Shown here piece by piece: positions 9,797 to 21,270 of a stretch of DNA of 64,000 nucleotides. The position numbers and the translations under genes are program-made. The number at the start of each line of letters is the position of its first letter. The first letter of the stretch is position 1. The notes under the pieces were generated by a model. That model saw only the letters and a program-made list of their open reading frames with translations. It had not been told where the DNA came from and made no database searches. The DNA is from Diaporthe sp. PMI_573 (Eukaryota; Ascomycota; Sordariomycetes; Diaporthales; Diaporthaceae): assembly GCA_021399435.1 (NCBI GenBank), contig JAJTUP010000007.1, positions 1,364,001 to 1,428,000 on the forward strand, given 5' to 3'.

Positions 9797-11680
9797 ATGG
9801 CGTCTGCGTCGCCATTCCACATGCCAGGCGCCTTCCACTTCTCCGAGCCGACCACCTCCTCAACCGCCCTCAACGCCAACATGTTCCGCCCTCCCGCCTC
9901 CCCGTCCTCCTCTAACTACAACCTCTCCAGTTCCATGCTCTCGGATAACACCTCCGCCAACAACAGCACGCCTGCCCCGAAATTAGGCAGGAAGCGCACG
10001 TACGATGAGAGCAGAGCTTCCAGCTCGTATTTTGATAAGGTTTCGACCATGGAGGACAGTGCGCGCGGCCAGAGCAGGTACACTCTGGCAGGCCAGATAG
10101 AGACGCCCGGCACACAGGTCACACCCGGCAGTGCTGCGCTGGACGACAGCCTGTACTCGGACATCGATTACCGCCGTCGCCTTGAGCTGGGTTCAAAAAG
10201 GCCACTCGACGACCCGTCGACCCCGACCCTCGGCCTGTCGAGGACCATCCCGCTCTTCCTCGCTCCGGCGACACCGACCTCTCCCCGGGCCGCCGGCTGG
10301 ACTACATTTGCATTCCAGGCTATAGGAGGCGTCGTGGGAAAAGTGTGGGAGTTCTGTAGGGGCGGTGCCGGTGCTTTCCAAGGCTTCAAAGCAGGCGGTG
10401 GGGAGGCCTATGAGACGAACGGCCTGCCCGTCAACCCTCCCCAACTACACGTTTCCACCGACCTGCCACCGACTCCTCAGGAACCAGATACTCCGCTGAG
10501 CCCACCTGGCGCCTTTCCCATGGCCTCCGACGTGATCTCCTACCTTCCAGACAGTATCCCAGACTACCAAGATTACGGACAAGAGGAAATATACCGTGAC
10601 TATCAGGAGCAGGAGGAACAGGAACAGCAGCAGATACACCAGCAGCAGCAGATACAGCAACAGCGGGAACAGGAGCGACAAGAGCTGGAGAGGCAAGAAC
10701 TCGAGCGACAAGAGCTTCAGCGGGAGGGATCCCCAGACACCATAACCGATCGACCCGCGCCCAAGAGGAGACAGACGGGCATGGTCGGCGAGTCGGACGA
10801 GCTGAGGCGGAACTGGGTCATGGTTGACGAGGGCCAGGAGCAGTCCCCAGCGGCGCGAAGGACGACGTTTCCCACGAGGCGTTCGTCACTGACCCCGTCC
10901 CGCATCCCGGCCCGCAGTGCCACCCTGGCAGCCCGGATGCAACAGCCCAACCCCTTCGCGACCCCGACCAAGGCACCCGGCCCCATGAACCCGCCCGCGC
11001 GACGGTTTAGTGTGGCCTCGGCGCGCTTTGGGTTTGAGCAGAAGTCGGGCATCCAACCACCACGCTCTGCGTCCAGGCTATCTATGGCCTCCAACGCCTC
11101 CTATGCCGGTGGCGGCTCCGTCGCATCACCAACACTAGGTGCTGGCGATGGCGCCAGCTTTGCCAGCCCGCGGTCACCTCCCTCAAAGTCGACACCAGCC
11201 ACGCCGACCTTTGCGATCAACGGCTCCCGTATACCGCAGCCCAAAGGCCTGGGCCCGAATCCATTCGCCAACATCCAACGGCCACCGCCAAACAACAACC
11301 AGCGGAACTCGCCCAGCCGCCCCAACAGCCGCCACTCGGCCCGCCACTCGGTCCACCACTCCCCGCTGACGCCATCCTTCATCCCGAGGTCAGGCACACC
11401 CTCGCGCGCCGGCCACCGCCGCAGCGCGACGAGCCTGTCCGCGGGGCGCGCCAGGTCCCCCAGCATGGACCCGCAGCTGAGCCCCCGCCTGGACGACGAG
11501 GCGAAGAAGCTGGCGGCCCAGCGGGCGGCGGCCGAGAGGCGCAACACGTCGCGGCTCGACAAGCTCAACGGGGAGCTGCAGGCGCTCATCCGGCAGGGCC
11601 AGGCGGCGCTGGACACGGAGTTTGACGTCGAGATGGGGGAGGGCGGTGGTGATGACGGCTGGGACGATTACTTGAACTGA
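9797..11680 (+). CDS. Large, mostly disordered conserved fungal protein, 627 aa
   Basis: A single exon from an ATG at 9797. Most of the protein is Ser/Pro/Arg-rich and looks disordered, with a basic KLGRKRTYDE patch (about 62-71) that could be a nuclear localisation signal. One compact block stands out: residues about 167-190, GWTTFAFQAIGGVVGKVWEF followed by CRGG, hydrophobic and low in disorder-type residues, preceded by SDIDYRRRLELGSKRP. A Gln/Glu/Arg-rich segment (about 265-310) should form a coiled coil. The C-terminus is acidic and ends DDGWDDYLN after a predicted helix (DEAKKLAAQRAAAERRNTSR). I recall this block from uncharacterised proteins of other filamentous fungi but know no function. 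Confidence 0.75.
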   Translation: MASASPFHMPGAFHFSEPTTSSTALNANMFRPPASPSSSNYNLSSSMLSDNTSANNSTPAPKLGRKRTYDESRASSSYFDKVSTMEDSARGQSRYTLAGQIETPGTQVTPGSAALDDSLYSDIDYRRRLELGSKRPLDDPSTPTLGLSRTIPLFLAPATPTSPRAAGWTTFAFQAIGGVVGKVWEFCRGGAGAFQGFKAGGGEAYETNGLPVNPPQLHVSTDLPPTPQEPDTPLSPPGAFPMASDVISYLPDSIPDYQDYGQEEIYRDYQEQEEQEQQQIHQQQQIQQQREQERQELERQELERQELQREGSPDTITDRPAPKRRQTGMVGESDELRRNWVMVDEGQEQSPAARRTTFPTRRSSLTPSRIPARSATLAARMQQPNPFATPTKAPGPMNPPARRFSVASARFGFEQKSGIQPPRSASRLSMASNASYAGGGSVASPTLGAGDGASFASPRSPPSKSTPATPTFAINGSRIPQPKGLGPNPFANIQRPPPNNNQRNSPSRPNSRHSARHSVHHSPLTPSFIPRSGTPSRAGHRRSATSLSAGRARSPSMDPQLSPRLDDEAKKLAAQRAAAERRNTSRLDKLNGELQALIRQGQAALDTEFDVEMGEGGGDDGWDDYLN

Positions 11681-12264
11681 GTGCCCCTGTCTTGGGCCAT
11701 TGTGCCGGAAATTCACAGGAGGGGCTCAGAAGGTGTAATTTATGCTGTATTGTCCTTTGAAGCGGCTTGTTTCTCGCTCATGCTAGCCTTCTTTCCCCGA
11801 CCGCTGAGGAGGGTGAAAAGATCCTGGAGAGGTCCAGAAGTGTTTGATGGTATCACAGCACACAAAAATACCCCTCCTTTTCCTTGATGTTGGGTTGCGC
11901 GGAGTTACGGCTTTTTCTCTTTACCGGCCAGGGATTCTGTCAGGGGAGGCGGATGGGAATTCGGGAGCTCAGGGAGTCATTGCAGCTCTGCTTGATTAGG
12001 TACCTGTTGTATCAATCGGACCAGATGTGACGGTCTCCTATTTCCTGCGTTCGAATTGGTTTTGAACGAGGCTTTTTGTATCTGTGCGCAGGTGCCTTGT
12101 CCAGCTTCAACGAAATTAGATGGCCGTGTGCGGGCGAGCACTGCATCAACGCAAAACTTCGGCAGTTACTCTCGACGTCACCGAATACCTCCTTTCAACG
12201 GGAATTCGATCACATATGTACGACCCAACAAGTCCCGAATGAGAAACCGAGAGCACTGCCGGAC
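11681..12264. other. Convergent 3' flanks, no gene
   Basis: Between the stop codons of the disordered protein (+) and the O-methyltransferase (-). No exon or repeat stands out. Confidence 0.5.
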
Positions 12265-13853
12265 TCAACCCCTATAAACCGCCTCGAAAATACAACTCCT
12301 CGGGTCATCAGGCACCTGATACGTCCCCCCCAAGACAAGCCTCTCGCTAACCCGCCCAAACAACGCAGCATACTCGTCCCTGGTCCGCTCCTTCGCATTG
12401 AAGAGCGCCATGGTCATGAGGTCCATCTGCCTGTCCCACCATCACCCTAGTCAGCACAGGCTCCCCGGCTTTTCTACTACAAGTTCATCGGGAGACAACA
12501 ATACTCACCTCATAGCCTTCGTCCCAAGGCCCCCAGCCAGCTCCCCAAAAGGCGGCACGACATACTCACTAACGAGCACACGACCGCCCTCCCTGAGCGC
12601 AGGCAACAGCGCCGCAAGGATAGAAACACACTCGTCGTCCGGGTGGTTATGCATAACATGGCGGAGGAAATAAACGTCCGCGCCGACGACGGGCTGCGGT
12701 TTGAAGAAATCGTGCGCCTGGTACGTCACATTACCCCCTGCGCCACCAAACTCCTCCGCAAGCCCCTCAACCACCCTCGGCAGGTCCTGCACGACGACGC
12801 GGAACGAGGGGTTCAGCGCGACCAGGTCGCGGACGAAGTGGCCCCGTGACCCCCCGACGTCCACGACCGTCGCGGCGGGAGGCAACACATCCCCCCACGG
12901 AAAAGCGCGCAGGTCAGTGTCCTGAAGGCGCTGGCCGCCCCGGCTGATCCCCTCCATGCCGACATCGAAGACCTGTCGGAGGTTTGTCTTGGGGTCTGGG
13001 CCCTGCGAGGCATCAAGCCAGGCATAAAACGGCAGACCCGTGTGCCGCGCCTCGTTATGCGCCGTCTGCGTCATCGATGCCGTGGACGGGTGTGCCCTCA
13101 GCGCCGTGGGGATGTTTGCGTTGGCCGGGTTGAACACCGTCGCCAGGGTGCGCTGGAAGGCGACCGCTGCGGGGGAGCGGGAGAGGTGGGCTGAGAGGGC
13201 TGTGTGGCTGATTTGGCCGGGATTGGGCTCGCGGAAGATGTAGTTTGTTATTGCGTAGCGGAGGATGCGAGCTTTGGGGGGGGGTGTATGTCAGCCATCG
13301 TGAGTGACAATTGCAGAATTTCGGAGGGGGGGAGGGGGCATACTCACTCAGTCTGTCCTCGTCGATGCCAGTCCGCGCCGACAACTCCACGAACGAGGCG
13401 GAGCCGTCGATGGGCACGAGGCTGGCTATGTCGAACTCGGCGATGACGCCCAGGCTGGAGGCATCGTGGACCTGGGCACAGATACATAATCAGGAGTCTG
13501 GTCTGGTATGGTCTGGTCTCGCCCCCTCATGGGCTTTGTGGTTGGGATAATAACTCAACGGAAAGCCCCATGAACCCCAGGGTCTGGTGCGGGCCCAGGG
13601 CGAGGGCCTCGAGCTCCCTCGCCGCCTCTGCCAGCTTTTGCGCTGACTCTGCGTCCACTAGGCTCTCTTTCCCGGCAGTTGAAATATCGTGGGTTGACGG
13701 GATTGCTTGGCCTCTTGCCTGGAGGTCTTGGGTGATCTTCTTGGTGAGGCGGGAGATTTCGTCGCCCAGCTCTGTGAGATTCCGGCCTGACATTGTGAGA
13801 TTGGGCTGCGTCCTTGGTTTAAAACTCGGGGGACTTGTCGCCGCTGAATTCAT
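12265..13853 (-). CDS. SAM-dependent O-methyltransferase (plant COMT type), 448 aa
   Basis: Four exons on the - strand: 13853-13560, 13471-13348, 13271-12509 and 12430-12265. Introns are 88, 76 and 78 nt with CTGAT or CTGAC branch points, and all phases agree. The N-terminal dimerisation and winged-helix part includes FDIASLVPIDGSASFVELSA and ends near YIFREPNPGQISH. The SAM-binding motif VVDVGGSRGHF is at residues about 275-285 and a DLPRVVEG acidic loop follows. The catalytic His motif is RHVMHNHPDDE (His about 347; HNH replaces the usual HDW). Such enzymes methylate phenolic hydroxyls of small molecules. The second intron ends in AAAG. An internal Met at residue 21 is an alternative start. 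Confidence 0.9.
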
Positions 13854-14593
13854 GATTTGGAAGTGAGTTCAAGCTCTTATACAAAAAAGAGTGGGTGGTT
13901 GGAGTCCCCCTGCACTTAGTAAGCTGCCGTCTTACATGCGAGATGGTGTAGTCACTTCCAAGGTTCGGCAGTCAGCCAGTTCTACCACACGTGCCATCCA
14001 GTCTCGATCACGCCCTGTATTTTCTTCCGGGGGGATTGATGATTAGGTAATATCATGAAATGAACGATCTCGGAGCTCTATGAAGGTTTCCCATTATGGT
14101 GGCTTGTTGAACTGCGTCAACCCTATCGTAATTACTCTGTCCATCGCCAGACAAGACTGCTACTCATTGAACCCACAACCCGGGTGTTGCAAGATTCCTT
14201 CAGGAAAGCATTGGCCTGAATTCCGAAGACCAGGACAATTACTTTGTGACAAAGCAAATTTGCCGTCTACCCAAAAGACAAAGTCTTCGTGCGGGACGCT
14301 TCGGCAGAGACCAATATCTATGGTACCCCCTTTATGCTTAAGAGAATGAGCTGCTGGACGGTATTCTAGTGAAACAAGTCATTCATGATAATTCGAACAA
14401 TTTATTGTTTTCTGTGTCTAGACTCGTGATTGTAAGGAAATGTCCACCTATAAAACGTTAGCCAATTCTCAGAATCTACCCATCTTGTTCGAATTGCTCA
14501 TCACCACCACTCCAACACCCACTCTCAAACTCTTCAACTCACAAAGCGCTAAGAATAATAATTCTGAAAACAGGTGAGTTGATCTATTCCGAG
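13854..14593. other. Divergent promoter region
   Basis: 740 bp between the O-methyltransferase (-) and the basic unknown protein (+). Apart from the TATA element listed separately, nothing is recognised. Confidence 0.45.
14449..14455 (+). promoter_or_regulatory. TATA box of the gene at 14594
   Basis: TATAAAA lies about 140 bp before the ATG at 14594. Confidence 0.45.
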
Positions 14594-15628
14594 ATGAGTT
14601 CCCCAGACCGCGAAGTCTTGGAGGCGGCCCAGGTCCTGTGCATGCTTGCGATGGGCAAACGGCAGCAGGAAGACATGAATAAGGACAACAAGACACAAGA
14701 AGATGACGACTATACCATCACACTTGTGCGTCCCGCGGTCAAGAGCGAGCAAGAAGTGGACGGAGACGAGACAGAAGACGACGGCTGTGTGATTACGCAT
14801 TCGCGCCCCGTCGCCAAAGGACAGAAAGACGTCAGCCGAGGCGTGAAAGCCAACGACGACCGTGCCACCACGCAAATCCACCCTATGGTCAACCGCCCTG
14901 TGGTCCACGGCCACCACCCGTACAGGAGGCCCGAGCCACGGCAGGTCACCCTCTTCGCCGACCGCCCCAGGATGCTGCACGACCCCAACCTGAAGGACGA
15001 GTGGGCGGAAAGAGCCAGGCGGCTTTTGCATGAACGGGCCTTCTCCATCTCTCGAGCGGGTGCAGATGGCAAGAAGGCTGGTTACTCCCAGGGTTCGGTT
15101 CACGATCCCGCTCCTGCGTTTAGTTTTAACTCTCCTTTTCCCCGCCAGACTCCAGTTACTAATGGTCCCAGTATTGCGTCTGTTCCTCGCGCTGTCTTGT
15201 TCCGTGAGACCCCTGTTTATCAGGGTCCGACTCCTATTCATCAGAGACCGGCTCCTATTCAGAGACCATCTCCAGCAGCGCAACCCTCTCAAATCAACCC
15301 TGCTATCCATCCCAGGGATGTATACAGCCTAGAGGCATTCTGCCTTCAAGCCTTCGTGGCTGCCCCCCCGGGAAGGTGGATGCGCCCGAATGAGCTGGCT
15401 GCATACATCCTGGACAAGTACCCTCGGCTCCGGGACCTAGATAAAATGCGCTCCCTTTCGCTGACCTTGTCTGCCAAGATGTCCGGATTGAAGGCTCGCG
15501 GCCTTATTGATGTGCATGTAGTGTCACCGGGAAAAAAGCAATGGCGGGTAGCTGCGGGTGCTCGGCCAAGGGCAACCAGACTGGCGTGGACGACCAGAAG
15601 GAGTAGGGGAGGTTGGCTGCTCGGCTAA
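14594..15628 (+). CDS. Uncharacterised protein with winged-helix-like C-terminus, 344 aa
   Basis: A single exon; the ATG at 14594 (MSSPDREV) is used because the longer frame begins only with TTG. Residues about 25-120 are acidic and repetitive, with two related phrases (YTITLVRPAVK and CVITHSRPVAK) that look like an internal duplication. The middle is Pro/Gln/Ser-rich. The region near residues 245-325 (VYSLEAFCLQAF, MRPNELAAYILDKYP, SLTLSAKMSGLKARGL) has the helix-helix-helix pattern of a small winged-helix DNA-binding fold, but I cannot assign a family. A GTGAGT just upstream at 14574 could be a donor of a leader intron. Confidence 0.6.
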   Translation: MSSPDREVLEAAQVLCMLAMGKRQQEDMNKDNKTQEDDDYTITLVRPAVKSEQEVDGDETEDDGCVITHSRPVAKGQKDVSRGVKANDDRATTQIHPMVNRPVVHGHHPYRRPEPRQVTLFADRPRMLHDPNLKDEWAERARRLLHERAFSISRAGADGKKAGYSQGSVHDPAPAFSFNSPFPRQTPVTNGPSIASVPRAVLFRETPVYQGPTPIHQRPAPIQRPSPAAQPSQINPAIHPRDVYSLEAFCLQAFVAAPPGRWMRPNELAAYILDKYPRLRDLDKMRSLSLTLSAKMSGLKARGLIDVHVVSPGKKQWRVAAGARPRATRLAWTTRRSRGGWLLG

Positions 15629-15873
15629 AGCCCTATCTATTTACCTTGCCCCCGAGGGAGCCCTGCTGATAGCTGATGGGCTTCTGTTCTAAGTTGCTCG
15701 TCGTCTTCCGGAGTAGATTTGACTGGCCATTTGCAGGCGTTTTAAAATTGAGTAACACATAGGTAGGTCAGTAGGTGAATTATTTTGTTTGCCTGGGTGT
15801 TTGCAATTTTGTGGACTGTATCCGTAAACGCACAACGATTAATAACAAACCCCCTTTCTCCTCGTTCAAATCT

Positions 15874-17442
15874 TCAATCTTCGGCCTTCCAGTGATATTT
15901 CGCCGCCGCATGGTCTGGAGGAGGCCGTGCGAGCCCCTTCTTGCCATACAAATTCTCCCTGTAAGTCCCGCCGTCAACCGCATATCCGCCCCAGAACAAT
16001 CCTCGCTGACGCAGAACAGGCAGCAGGCGCTCGATGACATCCTCAAACGTCTCGGGCATCAGCGCATACGCCAGGTTGAACCCATCCACGTCCGCCTCCC
16101 TGACCCACCTCTCCATCTCGTCGGCGACCTCCTCAGCCGTGCCCGCCACCGTGGCCCCGAGCCCGCCGACCTTGATGTGGTTCGCAACAGTGTGCTTGGT
16201 CCACTTGGGCACACCGGGGACAGACTTGGACCACGACTCGACGGCGGACCGGATGGCGTTGGACTCGACGTGGCGCAGCTCCTCGTCGTCGCCGTATTGG
16301 GCCAGGTCGATGCCCGTCCAGCCGCCAAACAGCGCCAGCGCGCCGTCCTCGGACCCGTAGCTCACAAACTCCCGGTACTTGGCCGCCGCCTCCTCGGTCG
16401 TGCCCGCGATGATGGGGCACAGCATCGCCAGGAACTTGATGCTGGCCGGGTCGCGGCCAAAGTCGTCACGCGCCATCGCCCTGATCTCGGCGATGTTCTT
16501 GGCCACCACCGAGGGGCTGTGCCCGGCGACGAAGATGGCCTCGGCGTGGCGGGCCGCGAACGTCTTGCCTGCCTTTGACGTGCCCGCCTGCATGATGACC
16601 GGGGTGCGCTGCGGGGACGGCTGGCAGATGTGCGGCCCTGGGACGGTGTAGTACTTGCCGACGTGGTCGATTGTCCGCACGAGCTTTGGGTCTGTGTAGA
16701 TGCCTTTCTCCTTGTCCAGCTTCACCGCGTCGTCGCGCCACGATGATTGCCTGAGTCTCGAGTGTCAGCCTCTGATGTTCGTCTCACCCTAGGCCATTGT
16801 CAGTCAACTCACCAGAGCTTATACATAACCTCAACGTATTCCTCCGCAATCGCATAGCGTTCATCGTGGACGGGCTGCTCAGTATGCCCGAGATTCCTGG
16901 CCGCCGAGTCCAGGTAGCCAGTCACGATGTTCCAGCCGACCCTGCCCCCGCTCAGGTGGTCGACTGTACTCAGTCTCCGAGCCAAGTGGTAGGGCTGTTC
17001 GTAAGTCGTGGCCAGGGTGACTCCAAAGCCGAGGTTCTTGGTCGCTGCCGCCATGGCAGGGACAACGGCGAGCGGCTCATTGACAGGCCATTGTGCTCCC
17101 GACACTACAGCCGGGTCCGGATTACGGGGGCCTTTGTACACATCATAAGAGCCCTTTGATATTCATATTTAGAATCATGAGTTTCCATTGTATTGGTACG
17201 ACACTTACGAGCACATCGGCAATGAACATGCCATGGAAATGACCCTTTTCCAGAAGTTGGGCTAGCTCGACCCAGTGCTTGATGTTGTTGAAGTCAGAGG
17301 ATCGGTCACGGGGATGCCTCCAAAGACCAGGAGACTGATGTCCGCTGCAGGATTCAACAAAGGCATTGATGATCAGCTGTTTCTTGGCGCCCGGGCCGGG
17401 GCCCGATGCTCCATTGCTCGATTGAGGGGTGGATGATGCCAT
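15874..17442 (-). CDS. FMN-dependent monooxygenase, NtaA/SnaA/DszA family, 483 aa
   Basis: Three exons on the - strand: 17442-17209, 17153-16813 and 16750-15874. The introns are 55 and 62 nt. The protein belongs to the bacterial-luciferase-like class that uses reduced FMN and oxygen to oxidise small organics such as nitrilotriacetate, EDTA or sulfones. Hallmarks are LIINAFVESCSGHQSPGLWR, the FIADVL strand, SYDVYKGPRNPD, LGFGVTLATTYEQPYHLARR, HLSGGRVGWNIVTG and the late PVIMQAGTSKAGKTFAARHA. Length is near the family norm (about 450-490). It is transcribed away from a urea-type symporter 704 bp off, which suggests a shared regulator and a nitrogen-containing substrate; that is inference. The first intron ends in AAAG. 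Confidence 0.92.
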
Positions 17443-18146
17443 TGTCCAAAAGATTCCCTGGGAGATAAGGGCGTAGTGAAACGACGAGCTGGGCGGATGT
17501 GTTCGAGTTGTGCCTCAGCTCTGGGTAGAAAGTCGAGCCCTTTTCATCACGACGGGATCAAGTCGCCAGAGACCTCATGTCCAAGCTACCCCACGTGCGT
17601 TCTACCGATCGTGCTCCGCATTGCGCAGCTAGTAACAGGATCGTGGTGGGTAGAAAGGTTGTTGATCCTTGGGATCGCCTGCATGAGCTGCATGGCGACA
17701 GGGCCAGCCGTTTTCGCGCCATCGAGCCTAATGAGTCGCAATAGATATCCCATCCCGCTCTGCAATTTCAACCCCATCTTTGGACCTATCCCCGCCCCTT
17801 TGACCCAGCAATCCGGTACGCTGTTATTTCTTTTGTGTTTCTTGAAAAATGGTGTTTCATGGCGCTCAGTAGCTTCTTACTAGCCGTAACACCGGACTGC
17901 GACTTTGTCGAGGTGCCATGTTAGGCACAATGACACCATCGCCGCTGCGAATCCGGCAGCGTGGGGCCGCAAACTTACGTCGTGCATGGTTTCAACGGGT
18001 TGACTGTCCTTTGGGATAGTTGTAGCTGCCGATAAGTATCGGAGACCTGGTATTCTCATAAATATTCATGACATCCATTCGGTTGCAACGGTGTCTTTGC
18101 CGATCGTCACTGTTACACTCTCAGCATTAAGGCTGCAGACATCAAC
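17443..18146. other. Shared divergent promoter, monooxygenase and symporter
   Basis: 704 bp between two divergent start codons. It contains a GATAAG near 17464, a GATAG near 18015, the paired GATA element at 18031-18040, and an A/T-rich TCATAAATA at about 18056-18064 that may serve as the symporter TATA element. Confidence 0.6.
18031..18040. promoter_or_regulatory. Back-to-back GATA element (AreA/NIT2-type site)
   Basis: GATAAGTATC places GATAAG beside a reverse-strand GATA, about 110 bp before the symporter start codon. Fungal GATA activators of the AreA/NIT2 class bind best to closely paired GATA sites, and urea transporter genes are classic targets. The site is seen; binding is inferred. 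Confidence 0.55.
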
Positions 18147-20389
18147 ATGACTTCAATATTCTCTCGCGCGGCCGCGAGTGGCTCCATTGAGCCTCCTCTT
18201 CCTCAAGCAGTTGGTTATGTGGTTGTCGTGCTCATCGGCTTCCTCATTGCTTTTATTATGATATTCGTCACCTATCTCCTTAAGAGGACCGTGGGTGAGG
18301 ACAACAAGACAACAGAAATGTTTATGACCGCAAACCGCCGGGTTGGCACCGGCCTGACAGCATCAGCAGTCATATCGAGTTGGCTTTGGAGTACTGCCAT
18401 GCTTGGGTCCACGCTCGTCGGCTATAATTACGGTATTGCTGGTCCTTTCTGGTTTGCTGCTGGGTGAGTCTCAGCCTCCCCTGAAGTTGCTACTCGCATT
18501 GCTTATGACATAGTATTGCAGATGTTCCCCCATGATCGTATTCTTTGCAGTGCCGGGAATTGCGTGCAAGATGCGAATTCCGGAGGCCCACACGCTCTTG
18601 GAAATCGTTCGTATCAGATATGGCAATATTGCGCACATAGTCTGGATCGCACTTTGTCTCATCAACAATATTATTGCCGTTGCAAATATGTTGCTAGGCG
18701 CAAGTGCAGCCATATCAGCCCTGTGAGTTATTAATCCAACCCTATGTGTACGTGGAACGTCAGGGCTAATTCCAATTTAGGACCGGAATGCCAGTGGTAG
18801 CCGCCATCTTCCTGTTGCCTGCGAGTGTGGTTCTGTACACATTTGTGGGTGGCATCAAGGCAACTTTCTTGACTGACTATTTCCACACGTTTATCATCAC
18901 CATAATTATCTGCTATTTTACCATTGCAACGTTCTCGGTTCCCGAGATATCCTCACCGGGTCATCTCTTCGATCTGGTCGTGAAGGCTGGCAAGGCGCAT
19001 CCTGTCGCAGGAAACCATGACGGGTCTTATTTGACAATGGCAAGCAAGGATGTAAGTCTCTACATTCTGTTCTGTGAGAGTTCCAGTTCCAGCTGACATG
19101 TACTTACCGTACGAAAGGCCATCCTTTTTGGCATCATCCACATCCTGGCTAATTTCGGCCTGGTCATCATGGACACCGGCTTCTTCACCAAGGCATTCAG
19201 TGCCGCCCCACAGGCTGTAGTCCCAGGATACATCATCGGCGGAATTGCTTACTTCGCCATCCCCTGGTGTCTAGGTACACTGATGTCTCTTTCGGCTCTC
19301 GGCCTTGAGGCCATCCAGTCACCCCGATTCCCGACGTACCCCGATCGCATGTCGACGGTAGAAATATCCAACGGCCTTGTCCTCCCGTACGCAGCCGTCG
19401 CCATCGCCGGCAAAGGTGGCGCCGCCGCAGTCCTGCTCATCACCTTCATGGCCGTCACCTCGACCATCTCGGCCCAGGTTATCGCCGTCTCGAGCATCAT
19501 CACCTTCGACATCTACCGGCAGTATCTCAACCGAGGCGCAACGGACAGAGACGTCATCCGCTGGAGCCACATCGGCGTCGTGATCTTCGGCGTCTTCTCC
19601 GCCGCCTTCTCGACGGCCCTGTACTACGGCAGCGTCGACCTCGGTTGGACGCTGTACATGCTGGGCATTCTGACCTGCCCGGGAATCTTCCCGACCACCT
19701 TCACCATCCTCTGGAGGAAGCAGTCGAAAATCGCCGCCATCGTCTCGCCACTCTTGGGCCTCGCCACGGGGCTCGCCGTCTGGCTGGGGTCTGCACACGC
19801 CTTCTACGGCGAGATATCGATCGTCTCAACCGGCGCGACCCTGCCTTGTGTCTACGGGACTACGGCCTCGGCCTTGAGCCCTGCGCTGTATTCTGTTGTC
19901 ATTTCTCTGGTGCGCCCAGCCGATTATGACTGGGCTGAGTTCCGGAAGGAGAGGCTGCTATTCGACAACCACAATACAAGCCGGGCTGATAACCCCAGGG
20001 TGCCCGAGTCCCACGTGGAGGCTCCTGCGTCATACGCCGATGACCGGGCGAGTCTGAAGCACTGGGGTGTCATCGCCAGTGCCTGGGCCCTGGCCACCTT
20101 CTTTGGCCACTGGGTGTTGTGGCCACTGCCAATGTATGCCGCCAAGTACATCTTCAGCCGCCAGTTCTTTGCGGCCTGGGTGGTCATATCGATCATTTGG
20201 GTCTGGGGAACCATGCTTGTGGCTGGCTTCTTCCCCATTATAGACGGCAGGCGACAAATATCTCTCGTGGTCCGAGGGCTCAGGTTTGGGAAAGCCAAGA
20301 CTGCTACGCCTGCTGAGTCCTCCAGCAGCCGAGAGGGCACCATCTCTGAGGTGAAGAAGGTCGAGGATGGAACTGAAGTAAAATCTTGA
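18147..20389 (+). CDS. Urea/Na+ (H+) symporter, DUR3-like SSS family, 686 aa
   Basis: Four exons: 18147-18463, 18522-18722, 18781-19051 and 19118-20389, joined through introns of 58, 58 and 66 nt in consistent phase. The multi-pass membrane protein starts with a hydrophobic helix after residue 20. It carries family phrases such as TEMFMTANRRVGTGLTASAV, SSWLWSTAMLGSTLVGYNYG, RIPEAHTLLEIVRIRYG, LPASVVLYTFVGGIKATFLT (the sodium-solute symporter signature region) and YPDRMSTVEISNGLVLPYA. Length matches fungal DUR3 proteins (about 650-700). These plasma-membrane transporters import urea and in some cases polyamines. The hydrophilic C-terminal tail is rich in Ser, Glu and Lys. The substrate here may differ; the partner monooxygenase makes another nitrogen compound possible. 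Confidence 0.92.
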
Positions 20390-21270
20390 GCTAGAATTAT
20401 ATTAGTGTTTCCGGTGGTACCGGTGGATGTGTTGGTGGTTTGCTTCGGAAAACGACGATGGTAGACATGATATTGTGGGTTTGAATATTTGGCACCTTCT
20501 GGAACGACACCATAGACACAGCACAGCAACTACAGCAGGTAATAATGAATTTCTCAAGCGATTTTCATTCTTTAGTAAGCAAGGCATAAATAATTGTGCC
20601 CAACCGTTGAAGATTGATGCTCCGATTTCTCTCTTATTGAATTATTGCTTGCCATCAGTTCGGTAAAGAAGTTGAGGTTTGCTCCCGACTGCTAATGACA
20701 AATTTCGATCAATGCACTTTATGGGTTTTTCGAGGGAAAATGTATGAGACGAAGCGTGCAGTTACGCCATGTCTACGTCGTTGCCATAATGCTCGTTGCA
20801 CAGCGATATGACGAAGGCGGTCGCCGTAGACGAATTATGGCGTTGATATCAGTGGGCCACACTTTCCACCTCTTGCCTTGAAGCGCTTTCTCAGAAATGA
20901 CAAAATCATCGATTGCCACATCCTGAAATTGAACTATTCTAATGCGTTTCTAAAATCCAAGTGTGGGCCAATACTCGCGACACACTCACCAAACCGTTCC
21001 AGCTCGGAAGCATCGTCATCGCACTGTCAGTATCAAGGAACCACGGCGGATGAATAGCTGGGTGCCCAGCTGTGAATATCTGGCTCTGTCCTCCGACATT
21101 CTCTTAGAAAAGCATTCCATTCGTCTCTCAGAAATGGTGACTGTTGGCTACTTCATTCCTGTATCCTCTGGGCTTAGCCTCTGTTTCTTACGGCTTTGTA
21201 CGGTTGAGCAGTTACGTTTGACTTGAACGTACATGGTGTTCCCAGCCTGACTGAACAGCTCAGTCGCCTT
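20390..21270. other. Intergenic, nothing recognised
   Basis: Moderately A/T-rich sequence between the symporter stop and the stop of the small gene on the other strand. No domain or convincing exon. Confidence 0.45.

Noticed and set aside
15775..16578. 267-codon frame antisense to the FMN monooxygenase
   Set aside because: Shadow of a GC-rich coding exon, with no domain or splice logic.
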